Origin: Actinacidiphila rubida
GTDB lineage: Bacteria > Actinomycetota > Actinomycetes > Streptomycetales > Streptomycetaceae
Direction: 5' to 3'
Length of the DNA: 64,000 bases
Assembly (NCBI RefSeq): GCF_900110255.1
Contig: NZ_FODD01000022.1
Location: 62,001 to 126,000 of the forward strand
Shown here: one piece after another, positions 34,894 through 43,363 of the stretch
Layout: each line of letters begins with the position of its first letter
Position numbering within the stretch: position 1 is the first letter of the stretch
Notes under the pieces: generated by a model
What the model was told of the DNA's origin: nothing
Seen by the model: the letters and a program-made list of their open reading frames with translations, nothing else
Database searches by the model: none
Translations under genes and position numbers: made by a program

Positions 34894-37320
34894 TCACCGG
34901 CCGGGAGATCGGGTCGTCGGCGAAGAGTTCCGGGGCTGCGGCGGTAGGGATTCGGGGTCCTCCCAGTCCGTCGGGGTCCAGGGGGCCGTCGGGTCCTTCC
35001 GGGAGATGTCGAGCCGGTGCCGTGCCTGTGCGGCCCAGGGGTGTGTGATCTCTTCATACAGGAGCTGTGCTTCCTGCCAGGCGTGTCGGGCCTTGTCGAT
35101 CTGGCCGGCAGCAGCGTGGGTCTCGCCCGTGCCCATGAGTGCGTTCGCTTGGAGGAGGTTGTCCGCGAGGAGGTCGGCGAGCTGTTGCTGGTCGCGGTAG
35201 AGGTCGAGTGCGGCGCGGTGGTTCGCGGCGAGCAGGTGGAACCAGGCGAGGTTTCCGATGGCCATGGCCTGGTTGCGGTGGTCTTGGACTTGGCGGAAGG
35301 CCGAGAGAGCCAGGTGGGTGTCGGCGACGGCCTGAGCAAGGTTCCCGAGTCGCTGGTGAATCACGCCGCGGTTCATCAGGGCTATCGCCAGAACGCGTTG
35401 CCCGTCCGGGCCTTGGAGCAGGTCGATCGCCCGGGTATAGAGGGAAACGGCGTGGTCCTTGTTCCCGCGCTGCGTTTGTACCGAGCCGTAGTCGACGAGG
35501 GCCGAGCCCTCGCCAGTGGGGTCGCCGATCGCACGGTAGATGCGCCTGGCTTCCAGAAGACAGCGCTCGGCGTCGTCGAGGCGGTCCGTCCTGAAGTAGA
35601 CGCCCCCGAGCCCGGTCACCATCAAGGCCTCCGCGGCCCGGTCACCCGAAGCCACGGCGGCCTCAACGGCGAGTTTCTGCACGGCGAGGAAGTCGTCGAA
35701 CTGGTTACGAACGACGCGGAACTGCTTCTGCACCAAGGCGAGTTGCCAAGTGTGACGGTGGAGCCCGGCTTTTGCCGCGGCTTGCTGGAGGGCGGTGATG
35801 TTCTGCCACTCCTGGTCGAACCAGGCCAGCCCTTCGTCGTAGCTGCCGAATTGCGCCCGCTCACCAGGACCGTCGGGGAGAACGCGGAGAAGGGCGGGTG
35901 TGTTGATGGCCGTGGCCGCTGCGTGGCCGGCGGTCACGTACCAGGAAGCCAGTCGGGTCAGCGCGGCTTGTGCGTCGTGTTCCGGCTCGGCCTGGGCGAG
36001 CTTGAGAGCGTAGGCACGGACGAGGTCGTGGAGTTCGTACCGCCCAGGCGTACTCTGACGGACCAGGTTCTCGTCCTGAAGGTGTTCGAGCGCGGCCTCG
36101 GCCTCACGCAGGGGGACTTCGGCCAGAGCGGTGACCATGGACGGCGTGAAGTCGTGCCCCGGGTGGTGGCCCAGCAGACGAAAGGTCCTGCGTAGTCGTT
36201 CGGGCAAATCACGGTAGGAGAGGTCGAAGACCGGGGTCAGCGCACGGCCCCCGGCGTGCATCTCGTCAAGGCACCCGTCTTCCAGCCGCTCGGCCATGAC
36301 CGCGAGGGACCAGGCTGGTCGGGAGCGCAGCCGGGCGGCTGCCAGTGCCACCGCGAGCGGAAGGTGGTCGCAGCAGTCGACGATGCGGGCCGCCGCCTCG
36401 GGTTCGGCTACGACGCGGTCGCGTCCCGCGATCCGCATCAGCAGGTCCAGCGACTCGGTTTCCGAGAACACGTCGATCAAGTACGGGTCGACACCGTCCA
36501 GACCGGCCAGGCTGCGACGGCTGGTGATCAGCACCAGGCAGCCGGGGCCGGCGGGAACGAGGTCGCGGACCTGGCCCTCGTCGGCGGCGTTGTCCAGCAG
36601 TACCAGCCCACCGCGCTCGCGTAACTTGTCCCGGTACATCGCCGCGCGTTCGTCCCGGGCAGCGGGGATGTGCTTCGGGGCCACGCCCAACTGCCGCAGG
36701 AACGCCTCCAGGACAGCCGAGGGGTCCGCGGGAGGGTGATCGGGGTCGAAGCCGCGCAGGTTCACATACAGCTGGATCTCGGCGAAGTGTCCGTCGCGCA
36801 AGAGCTGGTGGGCGGCGTGGATCGCGAGCTGGGTCTTGCCGACGCCGGCCATGCCCTCGATCGAGGAGACCACGACGTTGTTCGCGCCGCTGCTGTCGCC
36901 TTCGCGCGGGTTCGTCGCAGCGGCGACCAACCGGGCGAGTTCCTCATGGCGTCCGGTGAAGGTGGCGAGATCCGTCGGCAACGACCCGAACTCGCCGGCC
37001 GGGCCGTCGGTTCTGGCCCGTGCATGGACCCTGATGCATGCCTGGCGCCAACGATCGACCGCGGGCTCGTCCGCACCGAGCGCGCGAACGATCGCGACCA
37101 CGAGGTCCAGATCCAGGCGGCGCCGACCGGGCTTGAACACGTCCACCACCGTGAACGGCGACACCACCCGCGCAGGCCGCATGAACGGCCCGACCCGCTT
37201 GGCCAGCATTCGGTACGACGGCAACCCCGCCCACGCGCGCAGCTCACCCAGCAGACCGACGAACTGCCCCAGGTCCCCGGCCCCGTCCGGGTCCGGCATG
37301 GACCCACCCTGCTCAGCCAT
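34894..37320 (-). CDS. HTH-STAND (NB-ARC)-TPR protein, paralogue B
   Basis: A protein of about 808 residues with the same order as its neighbour at 32361-34736. The N-terminal helical domain matches almost word for word (GELRAWAGLPSYRMLAKRVG, VVDVFKPGRRRLDLDLVVAI). Walker A is GMAGVGKTQLAIHAAHQLL, Walker B is GGLVLLDNAADEGQVRDLVP, and the MHD-type motif is YELHDLVRAYALKLA. The TPR half has diverged strongly between the two, suggesting tandem duplication with different sensing domains. One TTA codon lies at 36624-36622 (KLRERG). Start ATG at 37320 or the adjoining GTG at 37323. It is divergent from the secreted CHAP/propeller gene. Confidence 0.88.
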   Translation of the reverse strand: MAEQGGSMPDPDGAGDLGQFVGLLGELRAWAGLPSYRMLAKRVGPFMRPARVVSPFTVVDVFKPGRRRLDLDLVVAIVRALGADEPAVDRWRQACIRVHARARTDGPAGEFGSLPTDLATFTGRHEELARLVAAATNPREGDSSGANNVVVSSIEGMAGVGKTQLAIHAAHQLLRDGHFAEIQLYVNLRGFDPDHPPADPSAVLEAFLRQLGVAPKHIPAARDERAAMYRDKLRERGGLVLLDNAADEGQVRDLVPAGPGCLVLITSRRSLAGLDGVDPYLIDVFSETESLDLLMRIAGRDRVVAEPEAAARIVDCCDHLPLAVALAAARLRSRPAWSLAVMAERLEDGCLDEMHAGGRALTPVFDLSYRDLPERLRRTFRLLGHHPGHDFTPSMVTALAEVPLREAEAALEHLQDENLVRQSTPGRYELHDLVRAYALKLAQAEPEHDAQAALTRLASWYVTAGHAAATAINTPALLRVLPDGPGERAQFGSYDEGLAWFDQEWQNITALQQAAAKAGLHRHTWQLALVQKQFRVVRNQFDDFLAVQKLAVEAAVASGDRAAEALMVTGLGGVYFRTDRLDDAERCLLEARRIYRAIGDPTGEGSALVDYGSVQTQRGNKDHAVSLYTRAIDLLQGPDGQRVLAIALMNRGVIHQRLGNLAQAVADTHLALSAFRQVQDHRNQAMAIGNLAWFHLLAANHRAALDLYRDQQQLADLLADNLLQANALMGTGETHAAAGQIDKARHAWQEAQLLYEEITHPWAAQARHRLDISRKDPTAPWTPTDWEDPESLPPQPRNSSPTTRSPGR

Positions 37321-37559
37321 CACGCCCCCGTGAAGTCACGCCCCTGACTGACCCGAGTCTACGAGTGGGGTGTGTGGGCTTGTGTGGGAAACGCGACTCC
37401 ATACGGGCACCCGGGGCACCGTGGTCGTGTCCCGGTGCACGGCAAACGGCGCAGGCCCTGCCCCGATCTACGTCCAGGCCGCGTGCGCGTCCACTCGGCA
37501 CCGGCACACCGGATCGGGCACCCCGACCCCATCGGCTCCGTCCAAGGAGAGTACCCGCA

Positions 37560-39212
37560 ATGCCATCCAGTCGACGTTTACGCTCCATCGCCGCGGCGGC
37601 CTGTCTCGCGCTGTCCGGCCTCACCCTGAGCGCGGTCACCGCCCAGCAGGCAGCCGCGGCAACCGACACCAGCAAGATCGTCTCCGCGGCCCGCAGCCAA
37701 CTCGGTTCCGATGGCTGCGGCATCGTGGACTGCAGCGTGGAGTGGTGCGCCGAGTTCTCGAAGTGGGCGTGGCAGCAGGGCGGCGTGGACGTCACCACGC
37801 TCGGTGCCACGGTCACCACGTTCGTCAACTACGGTGACGCCAACGGCACCTGGCACGACCCGTCCGGCTACACGCCCCAGCCCGGCGACGCCATGATCTT
37901 CGGTGGTCCGGGATTCCCGACCAAGGCCAGCGGCGGAGCGCACGTCGGCCTGGTGGAGAGCGTCAACTCCAACGGGACCATCACCGAGATCGGCGGCAAC
38001 CAGGGTCACAAGGTCACCGAGGTCACCGGCACGGCAGCTTCCATCGAAACGCAGCTCGAGGGCTCCTCGTACAGCTTCCTGGGCTACGTCAGTCCGCTCG
38101 GCGTCCCCGCCCCGACACCTCCGGCCAATGCCGCTGCTTCGGACAGCAGTTGGGCGGTGTACAACCCCAACGCGCGGGTGATGTCCCTGTTCGGTCTGGG
38201 GTCGGGGGGTCATCTCGGCTTCACCAACAGCTTGAACGGCGGGGCCAGCTGGAGCAACTGGGCCGAGGCCAACGGCTACTGGACGCTGCAGGGCACGCCG
38301 AGCGCGGTCTACGACCCGGACGCCAAGGCGACGCTGCTGTTCGCCCGCGGCTCGGCCGACGGCGCCATGGGCATCAGCAGGAGCACCAACAACGCAGCCA
38401 GCTGGTCGAACTGGACCCAGGTCAACCCGTACTGGACGAACTTCAAGGGCGACGCCTCGGCCGTCTACAACTCCACCACCAAGAGGGTCACCGTCTTCGC
38501 CCGCGGCGGCGACGGCCGCATCGGCTACACCCAATCCACCAACGGCGGCGTCAGCTGGACCAACTGGGCGGAAGTCAACGCCTACTGGAACAACTTCTCC
38601 GGCGACCCCCACGTGATCTTCAACCCCACCACCAACCGGATGACCGTCTTCGCCCGCGGCGGCGACGGCCGCATCGGCTACACCCAATCCACCAACGACG
38701 GCGCCAGCTGGTCCAACTGGGCCGAAGTCAACGCCTACTGGAACAACTTCTCCGGCGACCCACACATCGTCCTCAACCCCACCACCAACCGGATGACCGT
38801 CTTCGCCCGCGGCGGCGACGGACGCATCTGCTACACCCAATCCACCAACGACGGCGCCAGCTGGTCCAACTGGGCCGAAGTCAACGCCTACTGGAACAAC
38901 TTCTCCGGCGACCCCCGGCCGGTCTACAACCCCCACACCAAAACGATCTCACTCCTCGCCCGCGGCGGCGACGGACGCATCGGCTACACCCAATCCACCA
39001 ACGACGGCGCCAGCTGGTCCAACTGGAACGAAGCCAACGCCTACTGGAACAACTTCACCGGCGACCCCACCCCCGTCTACGACCCCGACACCACCCAGAA
39101 CACCGCCTTCGCACTCGGAAGCGGCGGCCACATGGGCTACACCCAGAGCAACAGCAACGGCTGGACCAACTGGTCCGAAGTCAACGCCTACTGGACCCTC
39201 ATCGGCTCCTGA
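37560..39212 (+). CDS. Secreted CHAP amidase with seven PLL-type propeller repeats
   Basis: A 550-residue exported protein. The signal peptide runs from MPSSRRLRSIAAAACLALSG to about AQQAAAA. The CHAP-type NlpC/P60-like domain follows (residues 40-170), with the Cys-bearing IVDCSVEWCAEFSKWAWQQG, HVGLVESV and ITEIGGNQG. After a Pro-rich linker come seven repeats of about 51 residues, each ending SNW(A/T/N)E(V/A)NxYW, fitting a seven-bladed PLL-like lectin propeller. Repeats 3-6 are nearly identical in DNA (period 153 bp), so they were amplified recently. AAGGAG precedes the ATG. It probably cleaves peptidoglycan while the propeller binds a glycan. A terminator follows at 39260. Confidence 0.88.
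   Translation: MPSSRRLRSIAAAACLALSGLTLSAVTAQQAAAATDTSKIVSAARSQLGSDGCGIVDCSVEWCAEFSKWAWQQGGVDVTTLGATVTTFVNYGDANGTWHDPSGYTPQPGDAMIFGGPGFPTKASGGAHVGLVESVNSNGTITEIGGNQGHKVTEVTGTAASIETQLEGSSYSFLGYVSPLGVPAPTPPANAAASDSSWAVYNPNARVMSLFGLGSGGHLGFTNSLNGGASWSNWAEANGYWTLQGTPSAVYDPDAKATLLFARGSADGAMGISRSTNNAASWSNWTQVNPYWTNFKGDASAVYNSTTKRVTVFARGGDGRIGYTQSTNGGVSWTNWAEVNAYWNNFSGDPHVIFNPTTNRMTVFARGGDGRIGYTQSTNDGASWSNWAEVNAYWNNFSGDPHIVLNPTTNRMTVFARGGDGRICYTQSTNDGASWSNWAEVNAYWNNFSGDPRPVYNPHTKTISLLARGGDGRIGYTQSTNDGASWSNWNEANAYWNNFTGDPTPVYDPDTTQNTAFALGSGGHMGYTQSNSNGWTNWSEVNAYWTLIGS
38461..39068 (+). repeat. 153-bp coding tandem repeats (blades 3-6)
   Basis: Four consecutive units with period 153 bp encode FARGGDGRIGYTQSTN and NWAEVNAYWNNFSGD almost unchanged; the TGACCGTCTTC segment recurs at 38641 and 38794. 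DNA-level identity, and not only protein similarity, points to recent duplication or gene conversion. Confidence 0.85.
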
Positions 39213-39259
39213 ACAACCACACCCCAGACGGCTGGCCACACGCACGCCGGCACAGCCCC

Positions 39260-39302
39260 CACCGTGTCCCGCGGCTCCGAACCGGGAGTCGCGGACACGG
39301 TG
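39260..39302 (+). terminator. Terminator hairpin after the CHAP/propeller gene
   Basis: CACCGTGTCC (39260-39269) pairs with GGACACGGTG (39293-39302), with further inner GCG/CGC pairing, 48 bases after the stop codon. There is no strong T tract, as is common in streptomycetes. Confidence 0.65.
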
Positions 39303-39350
39303 CTTCCCCTTCCTGCCCGCCTCCCCCACCACCGGATTGCCGACCTTCGC

Positions 39351-39380
39351 ATCGGAGAAGATCGGAGAAGATCGGAAAAG
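39351..39380. repeat. Three 10-bp direct repeats
   Basis: ATCGGAGAAG, ATCGGAGAAG and ATCGGAAAAG follow each other without gaps in the space between the CHAP gene and the HxlR gene. No function is evident. Confidence 0.7.
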
Positions 39381-39461
39381 GTGGACAGCGGTGGGTGCGC
39401 AGCCGCGGGGTATCACGTGATCGTCCCCATGCAGAGGTGTTGGACGGTTGGATGTGAGTCG

Positions 39462-39908
39462 TCAGGAGGTGCGCGAGTCGTATGTCTCGCGGTTCGCGAG
39501 GACCTCGGCCATGTGCGCCTGCGCCCAGTTCCTGAGCCCGCGCGTCATGTGGTGGAGCGAGAGGCCGAGCTCGGTCAGCTCATAGGAGACGGTGACAGGG
39601 ACGGTCGGCGTCACGGTACGGGTGAGCAGACCATCGTGCTCCAGCGACCGAAGCGTTTGGGTCAGCATCTTCTGGCTGACCCCGGCCAGAAGACGAGAGA
39701 TCTCGGAGTAACGCATCGCCTTCGGAGCGACTGCTTGTGCCGCACCGGGCTGGCCGGGGCTGTTGTCGCCGCCCAGCGCACACAGGATCAGGACGACCCA
39801 CTTGTCCGAGATGCGGTCGAGCAACTGCCGGCTGGGGCACCCCGCAAGGAACGCGTTGTACTCCACCTTGGCCTGCGCCCTCTTCTGGGCCGCTTTCATC
39901 GTCGTCAC
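39462..39908 (-). CDS. HxlR-family regulator
   Basis: A 148-residue winged-helix protein of the HxlR type: AGCPSRQLLDRISDKWVVLI, LCALGGDNSP, MRYSEISRLLAGVSQKMLTQ, TLRSLEHDGLLTRTVTPTVP, VTVSYELTELGLSL. The CP-x-LDRISDKW segment is the family signature; the Cys can be redox-active in some members (HypR/YodB), which is a possible sensing mode here. The GTG start at 39908 follows AGAGG; an internal ATG at 39899 is the alternative. It is divergent from an aldo/keto reductase with a palindrome between them and is probably its repressor. Confidence 0.9.
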   Translation of the reverse strand: MTTMKAAQKRAQAKVEYNAFLAGCPSRQLLDRISDKWVVLILCALGGDNSPGQPGAAQAVAPKAMRYSEISRLLAGVSQKMLTQTLRSLEHDGLLTRTVTPTVPVTVSYELTELGLSLHHMTRGLRNWAQAHMAEVLANRETYDSRTS

Positions 39909-39955
39909 TGATCACACCTCTCACCGATGGGTGGGTTACGCACTCCTGGGTGCCT

Positions 39956-39972
39956 ACTTCCCCATGGGAAGT
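39956..39972. promoter_or_regulatory. Palindrome in the HxlR/reductase interval
   Basis: ACTTCCC-CAT-GGGAAGT is a perfect 7-bp inverted repeat located 48 bases from the HxlR start and 68 bases from the reductase start. It is the likely HxlR operator controlling both directions. Confidence 0.6.
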
Positions 39973-40039
39973 TTCTCTCCCATGCTGATACAGGGAGGCA
40001 GCAGGCGCCACCCCCAAGGGCACGACGAAAGGCAACAAG

Positions 40040-40912
40040 ATGAGCACACCCCCTGTCTCCCTTCCCGGCGGCACCTGGACTCTGGGTGACGTGACCGTCA
40101 CCCGTTTCGGCTACGGCGCCATGCAACTGGCCGGACCGTGGGTCATGGGGCCGCCCGCCGATCGCGAGGGTGCCCTGGCCGTTCTGCGTGAAGCGGTCGA
40201 CGCCGGTGTCACCCACATCGACACCAGTGATGCCTACGGGCCGCGCGTCACCAACGAGTTGATCCACGAGGCGCTGCACCCCTATCCCGAGTCGCTGCGC
40301 ATCGTGACCAAGGTGGGCGCGACCCGTGACGAACAGGGTGGCTGGCCCACGGCCCGGCGGCCCGAAGATCTGCGCCGCCAGGTCCACGACAACCTCACCT
40401 CCCTCCGGCTCGACGTACTCGACCTGGTCAACCTCCGACTCGGCAATGCCGAAGGTCCCCAGCCCGGCTCTCTCGCCGAGGCGTTCGAGACGCTCGTCGA
40501 ACTTCAGCAGCAGGGCCTGATCCGCCACCTCGGGGTCAGCAACGTCACCGAGGAGCAGGTCACCGAGGCACGGAGCATCGCGCCGATCGTGTGCGTGCAG
40601 AACATGTACAACCTCGCCCACCGCCACGACGACAAGCTCATCGACCGACTCGCCACCGACGCCGTCGCGTACGTGCCCTTCTTCCCCCTCGGGGGCTTCA
40701 CCCCGCTTCAGTCCTCGGCGCTCTCGGCGGTCGCCGCTCGACTGGCGGCGACACCGATGTCCGTCGCGCTGGCCTGGCTGCTGCAGCGATCACCGAACAT
40801 CCTGCTCATCCCCGGCACGTCATCGACGGCGCACCTGCGCGAGAACATCGCCGGCGCGGGACTCTCCCTCTCTCATGAGGACCTGACCGCACTGGACGAC
40901 ATCAGCCGCTGA
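40040..40912 (+). CDS. Aldo/keto reductase lacking the usual active-site His
   Basis: A 290-residue aldo/keto reductase with Asp61 and Tyr66 (IDTSDAYGP) and Lys91 (IVTKVG). At the position where most family members have the catalytic His, the sequence is DLVNLRLGN with Asn131. The VDVVNLR-type variant is known in a bacterial subgroup, so the enzyme may still be active. The end (LAWLLQRSPNILLIPGTSST, HLRENIAGAGLSLS) is the NADPH-phosphate region. It is divergent from HxlR and presumably repressed by it, a frequent arrangement for carbonyl-stress or quinone-response reductases. Confidence 0.87.
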   Translation: MSTPPVSLPGGTWTLGDVTVTRFGYGAMQLAGPWVMGPPADREGALAVLREAVDAGVTHIDTSDAYGPRVTNELIHEALHPYPESLRIVTKVGATRDEQGGWPTARRPEDLRRQVHDNLTSLRLDVLDLVNLRLGNAEGPQPGSLAEAFETLVELQQQGLIRHLGVSNVTEEQVTEARSIAPIVCVQNMYNLAHRHDDKLIDRLATDAVAYVPFFPLGGFTPLQSSALSAVAARLAATPMSVALAWLLQRSPNILLIPGTSSTAHLRENIAGAGLSLSHEDLTALDDISR

Positions 40913-41045
40913 ACGCCCGGAGCTGACCGGCTCACAGGTCACGACCGAAGCCACCGCCCGGCGCTGCGGGACCCGGACACGTCGCAGTCCTGCCAGGAGC
41001 CGGGCGGGCCGCGTATCCCGGGGGGCTGCTCCCGTACGGCCGGGC

Positions 41046-42254
41046 TCAGCCCACGAGTTGGAGTCCGGCGGCGACGATCCGGCCAGCGTGGACGACCGTG
41101 CGGTCGGTGCCGCGGTCCATCACGGCGGCGGCCACGCTGTCGCCGCCCACCAGGACGAGGTCGGCCGCGTCGCCGACGTCCAGGCCGGGCCGGTCGGCGG
41201 TGGAGGTCAGACGCTGCAGGGAGGGGTCGAGCAAGGTGTGGCCGCCGCGGCTGGCCACCGCCCAGCAGTGCTCGATGAGCTCGTCCCGGCGGTACCGGTT
41301 GGTGAACGCCAGCTGCCAGGTGCGGTCCAGCATGTCGCCGTTGCCGTAGGGCGACCAGTGGTCGCGCTGGCCGTCCTGCCCCAGGCCGACCCGCACACCG
41401 GCCCGCGTCAGGTCCGCCAGGGGCAGCGCGTGCGCCTGCTGCGCCGGTGCGATCGTGGCCATCGACACGTCGAGTTCGGCGAACTCCTCGACGAGGCGGC
41501 GGGTGGTGGCCTCGTCGACGGTCCCCAGCTCGTAGGCGTGGGAGAGCGTGACCTTGCCCTGCATGCCGAGCGCGCGGACGCGCTCCAGGATCAGGTCGGT
41601 GCTGTACACGCCGAGGTGTCCCGGCTCGTGCAGGTGGATGTCGACCGGCGCCTGGTGGCGCTCGGCGAGGCCGAAGACGATGTCGAGGTGGCGGACCGGG
41701 TCGCGGTCCAGCGTGCACGGGTCGATGCCGCCGACGACCGCGGCCCCTGAGGACAGCGCCCGGTCCATCAGCTCGGGGACGCCCTTCTCCAGCAGCAGGC
41801 CGGCCTGGGGGAACGCCATGATCTCGACGTCCGCCCGGTCCTTGTGCGCCTCCTTGGCGGCCAGCACGCCCTCGAAGCGCTCCAGCCCGCTGTCGGCGTC
41901 GATCTGCGCGTAGCTGCGCACCCGCGTCGTGCCGTGGGCGATCATCCGGCCCAGGAGGCTGGTCGCGCGCTCGGCCACCGGCGGGTCCTCGCGCCAGTGC
42001 GCGCGGTCGTTCATCGTCAGGCCCCACACGCCGGGCGACCCGGTGTGCCCGCGGAACGGCAGGCCGACCCGGTTGGAGTCCAGGTGGCAGTGGACGTCGG
42101 AGAAGGAGGGCATGACCAGCCGGCCGCGTCCCTGCACACAGGTCCCGTCGTCGGCGCGGGCCGGGTCGTGCGGCAGCACGGCGGCGATCCGGCCGTCCTT
42201 GATGTCGACGTCGGCGGACGGCCCGCCCCAGGGACGGACGTTTCGGATCAGCAT
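41046..42254 (-). CDS. Cytosine-deaminase/AtzC-like metal-dependent amidohydrolase
   Basis: A 402-residue amidohydrolase with metal and catalytic residues as in CodA: His55 and His57 in DVHCHLD, His207 and Glu210 in DIHLHEPG, His239 in TLSHAYELG, and Asp294 in VGLGQDGQRDHWSPYGNGDM. This last motif aligns with GHDD-type segments of cytosine deaminase and N-isopropylammelide amidohydrolase. It should deaminate or hydrolyse an N-heterocycle or amide in the cytoplasm. The ATG at 42254 has GAGGAG upstream. It is divergent from the GntR gene across two GntR-like boxes. It belongs with the carbamoyltransferase/carbamate kinase/permease cluster as the probable first catabolic step. Confidence 0.85.
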   Translation of the reverse strand: MLIRNVRPWGGPSADVDIKDGRIAAVLPHDPARADDGTCVQGRGRLVMPSFSDVHCHLDSNRVGLPFRGHTGSPGVWGLTMNDRAHWREDPPVAERATSLLGRMIAHGTTRVRSYAQIDADSGLERFEGVLAAKEAHKDRADVEIMAFPQAGLLLEKGVPELMDRALSSGAAVVGGIDPCTLDRDPVRHLDIVFGLAERHQAPVDIHLHEPGHLGVYSTDLILERVRALGMQGKVTLSHAYELGTVDEATTRRLVEEFAELDVSMATIAPAQQAHALPLADLTRAGVRVGLGQDGQRDHWSPYGNGDMLDRTWQLAFTNRYRRDELIEHCWAVASRGGHTLLDPSLQRLTSTADRPGLDVGDAADLVLVGGDSVAAAVMDRGTDRTVVHAGRIVAAGLQLVG

Positions 42255-42313
42255 GGGCAGTGGCTCCTCGCGCTCATGACACGTACCTGATCAGACATGC
42301 CGCGACCCTAACA

Positions 42314-42327
42314 TTTGGGATACCAAT
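42314..42327. promoter_or_regulatory. GntR box A
   Basis: TTTGGGATACCAAT lies upstream of the amidohydrolase gene. Apart from the G at 42319 its core matches the TTGGTATACCAA palindrome seen three more times in this cluster. Confidence 0.55.
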
Positions 42328-42410
42328 GAGGGAGTCCAGCCGGCGAAACGCGTGAAGTATGGGACAATTCATGACACCTAATGCGCCACCGCCACGACCG
42401 GACAGCATCT

Positions 42411-42422
42411 TTGGTATGCAGA
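42411..42422. promoter_or_regulatory. GntR box B (half-conserved)
   Basis: TTGGTATGCAGA matches the left half of the cluster palindrome and lies 86 bases before the gntR start, consistent with autoregulation. The right half is degenerate. Confidence 0.4.
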
Positions 42423-42507
42423 TTGGCGAGAGTGTCCGGCACGGAGCGCGTGGTCGGCTCGTGCGGCCGGGCGCGGTGACCGGGTCCGCCGATGCGAAAA
42501 TGAGGGA

Positions 42508-43164
42508 ATGACAGGCGCTGAGGAATTCACTCCCGAGTCCGAGCGGGTCATGCGCGTCCTGCGCGATGAGATCGTCGACGGCACTCGGGCACCCGGCAGC
42601 AGGCTCGTGGAGCGCGAGATCGCCGCGGAGCTGGGCGTGAGCCGGCTGCCCGTCCGCGACGCCCTGCGCGGGCTGGTGGGCGAGGGCCTGGTGCAGCCGC
42701 GCCCGCGGACGTGGGCCGTGGTCCGCGAGTTCAGCACCACGGACATCTCCGACCTGCACGAGATCAGGTCCGCACTGGAGACCCTGGGGTTCCGCCTGGC
42801 CGCGCAGCGCCGCACCCGGGCCGGACTGGCCAAGCTGCGCGCCGACCTCGACGCCGAGCTGTCCGCTGCCGCCCGCGGGGACGGCGCCGCCGCACGGCGG
42901 GCCGCCGCGGACTTCCACGAAACGGTCACCGAGCTCGCCGACAACGCGATGCTCAGCGAGCTCGAGCTCACACTGCGCAGCCGGATGCGCTGGCTGCTGG
43001 GCCAGCACGACGACTTCGCCACCATGGCCGAGGAGCACGAGGCGCTGTACCGGGCGATCGAGGCGCGTGACGTGGCCGGGGTCGCCGAACTGGCGGAGCG
43101 CCACCTGGCGACGAGCAGTGACAAGCTCGCGGCGCGACGCAGCCGGGCGGCCGCCGCCGAGTAG
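42508..43164 (+). CDS. GntR-family regulator (FadR/FCD subfamily)
   Basis: A 218-residue regulator. The N-terminal winged HTH is VMRVLRDEIVDGTRAPGSRL, VEREIAAELGVSRLPVRDAL, RGLVGEGLVQPRPR. The C-terminal FCD helical domain starts with DISDLHEIRSALETLGFRLA and contains Asp/His metal-ligand positions (ADFHETV, EEHEALYRAIEARDV, ERHLATSS). FCD-type GntR proteins commonly respond to small carboxylates and repress catabolic operons. Four TTGGTATACC-type palindromes around this cluster (42314, 42411, 43236, 44342) are its likely binding sites. Confidence 0.9.
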   Translation: MTGAEEFTPESERVMRVLRDEIVDGTRAPGSRLVEREIAAELGVSRLPVRDALRGLVGEGLVQPRPRTWAVVREFSTTDISDLHEIRSALETLGFRLAAQRRTRAGLAKLRADLDAELSAAARGDGAAARRAAADFHETVTELADNAMLSELELTLRSRMRWLLGQHDDFATMAEEHEALYRAIEARDVAGVAELAERHLATSSDKLAARRSRAAAAE

Positions 43165-43235
43165 GTCCTCCGCGCCCCGGGGCAGGGAAGGACTCAGGCG
43201 GGGCTCCGGCGGCATCCGGCGGACCCCGGCCCGTG

Positions 43236-43250
43236 ATTGGTATACCGGAT
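43236..43250. promoter_or_regulatory. GntR box C
   Basis: ATTGGTATACCGGAT contains the GGTATACC core intact. It is oddly placed, 71 bases after the gntR stop and before the 3' end of the convergent carbamate kinase gene, where no promoter is expected. Confidence 0.5.
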
Positions 43251-43363
43251 GCCCCACGGCCGCGTGACTCCGCGAGCCGGCCGCCCCCCTGCGGCGGCCG
43301 GCGGTCGCTCAGAGACGGCCGCGCTCCCCGCGCGGCGCACGGCGACCGGCGCACGGCGGCCGC

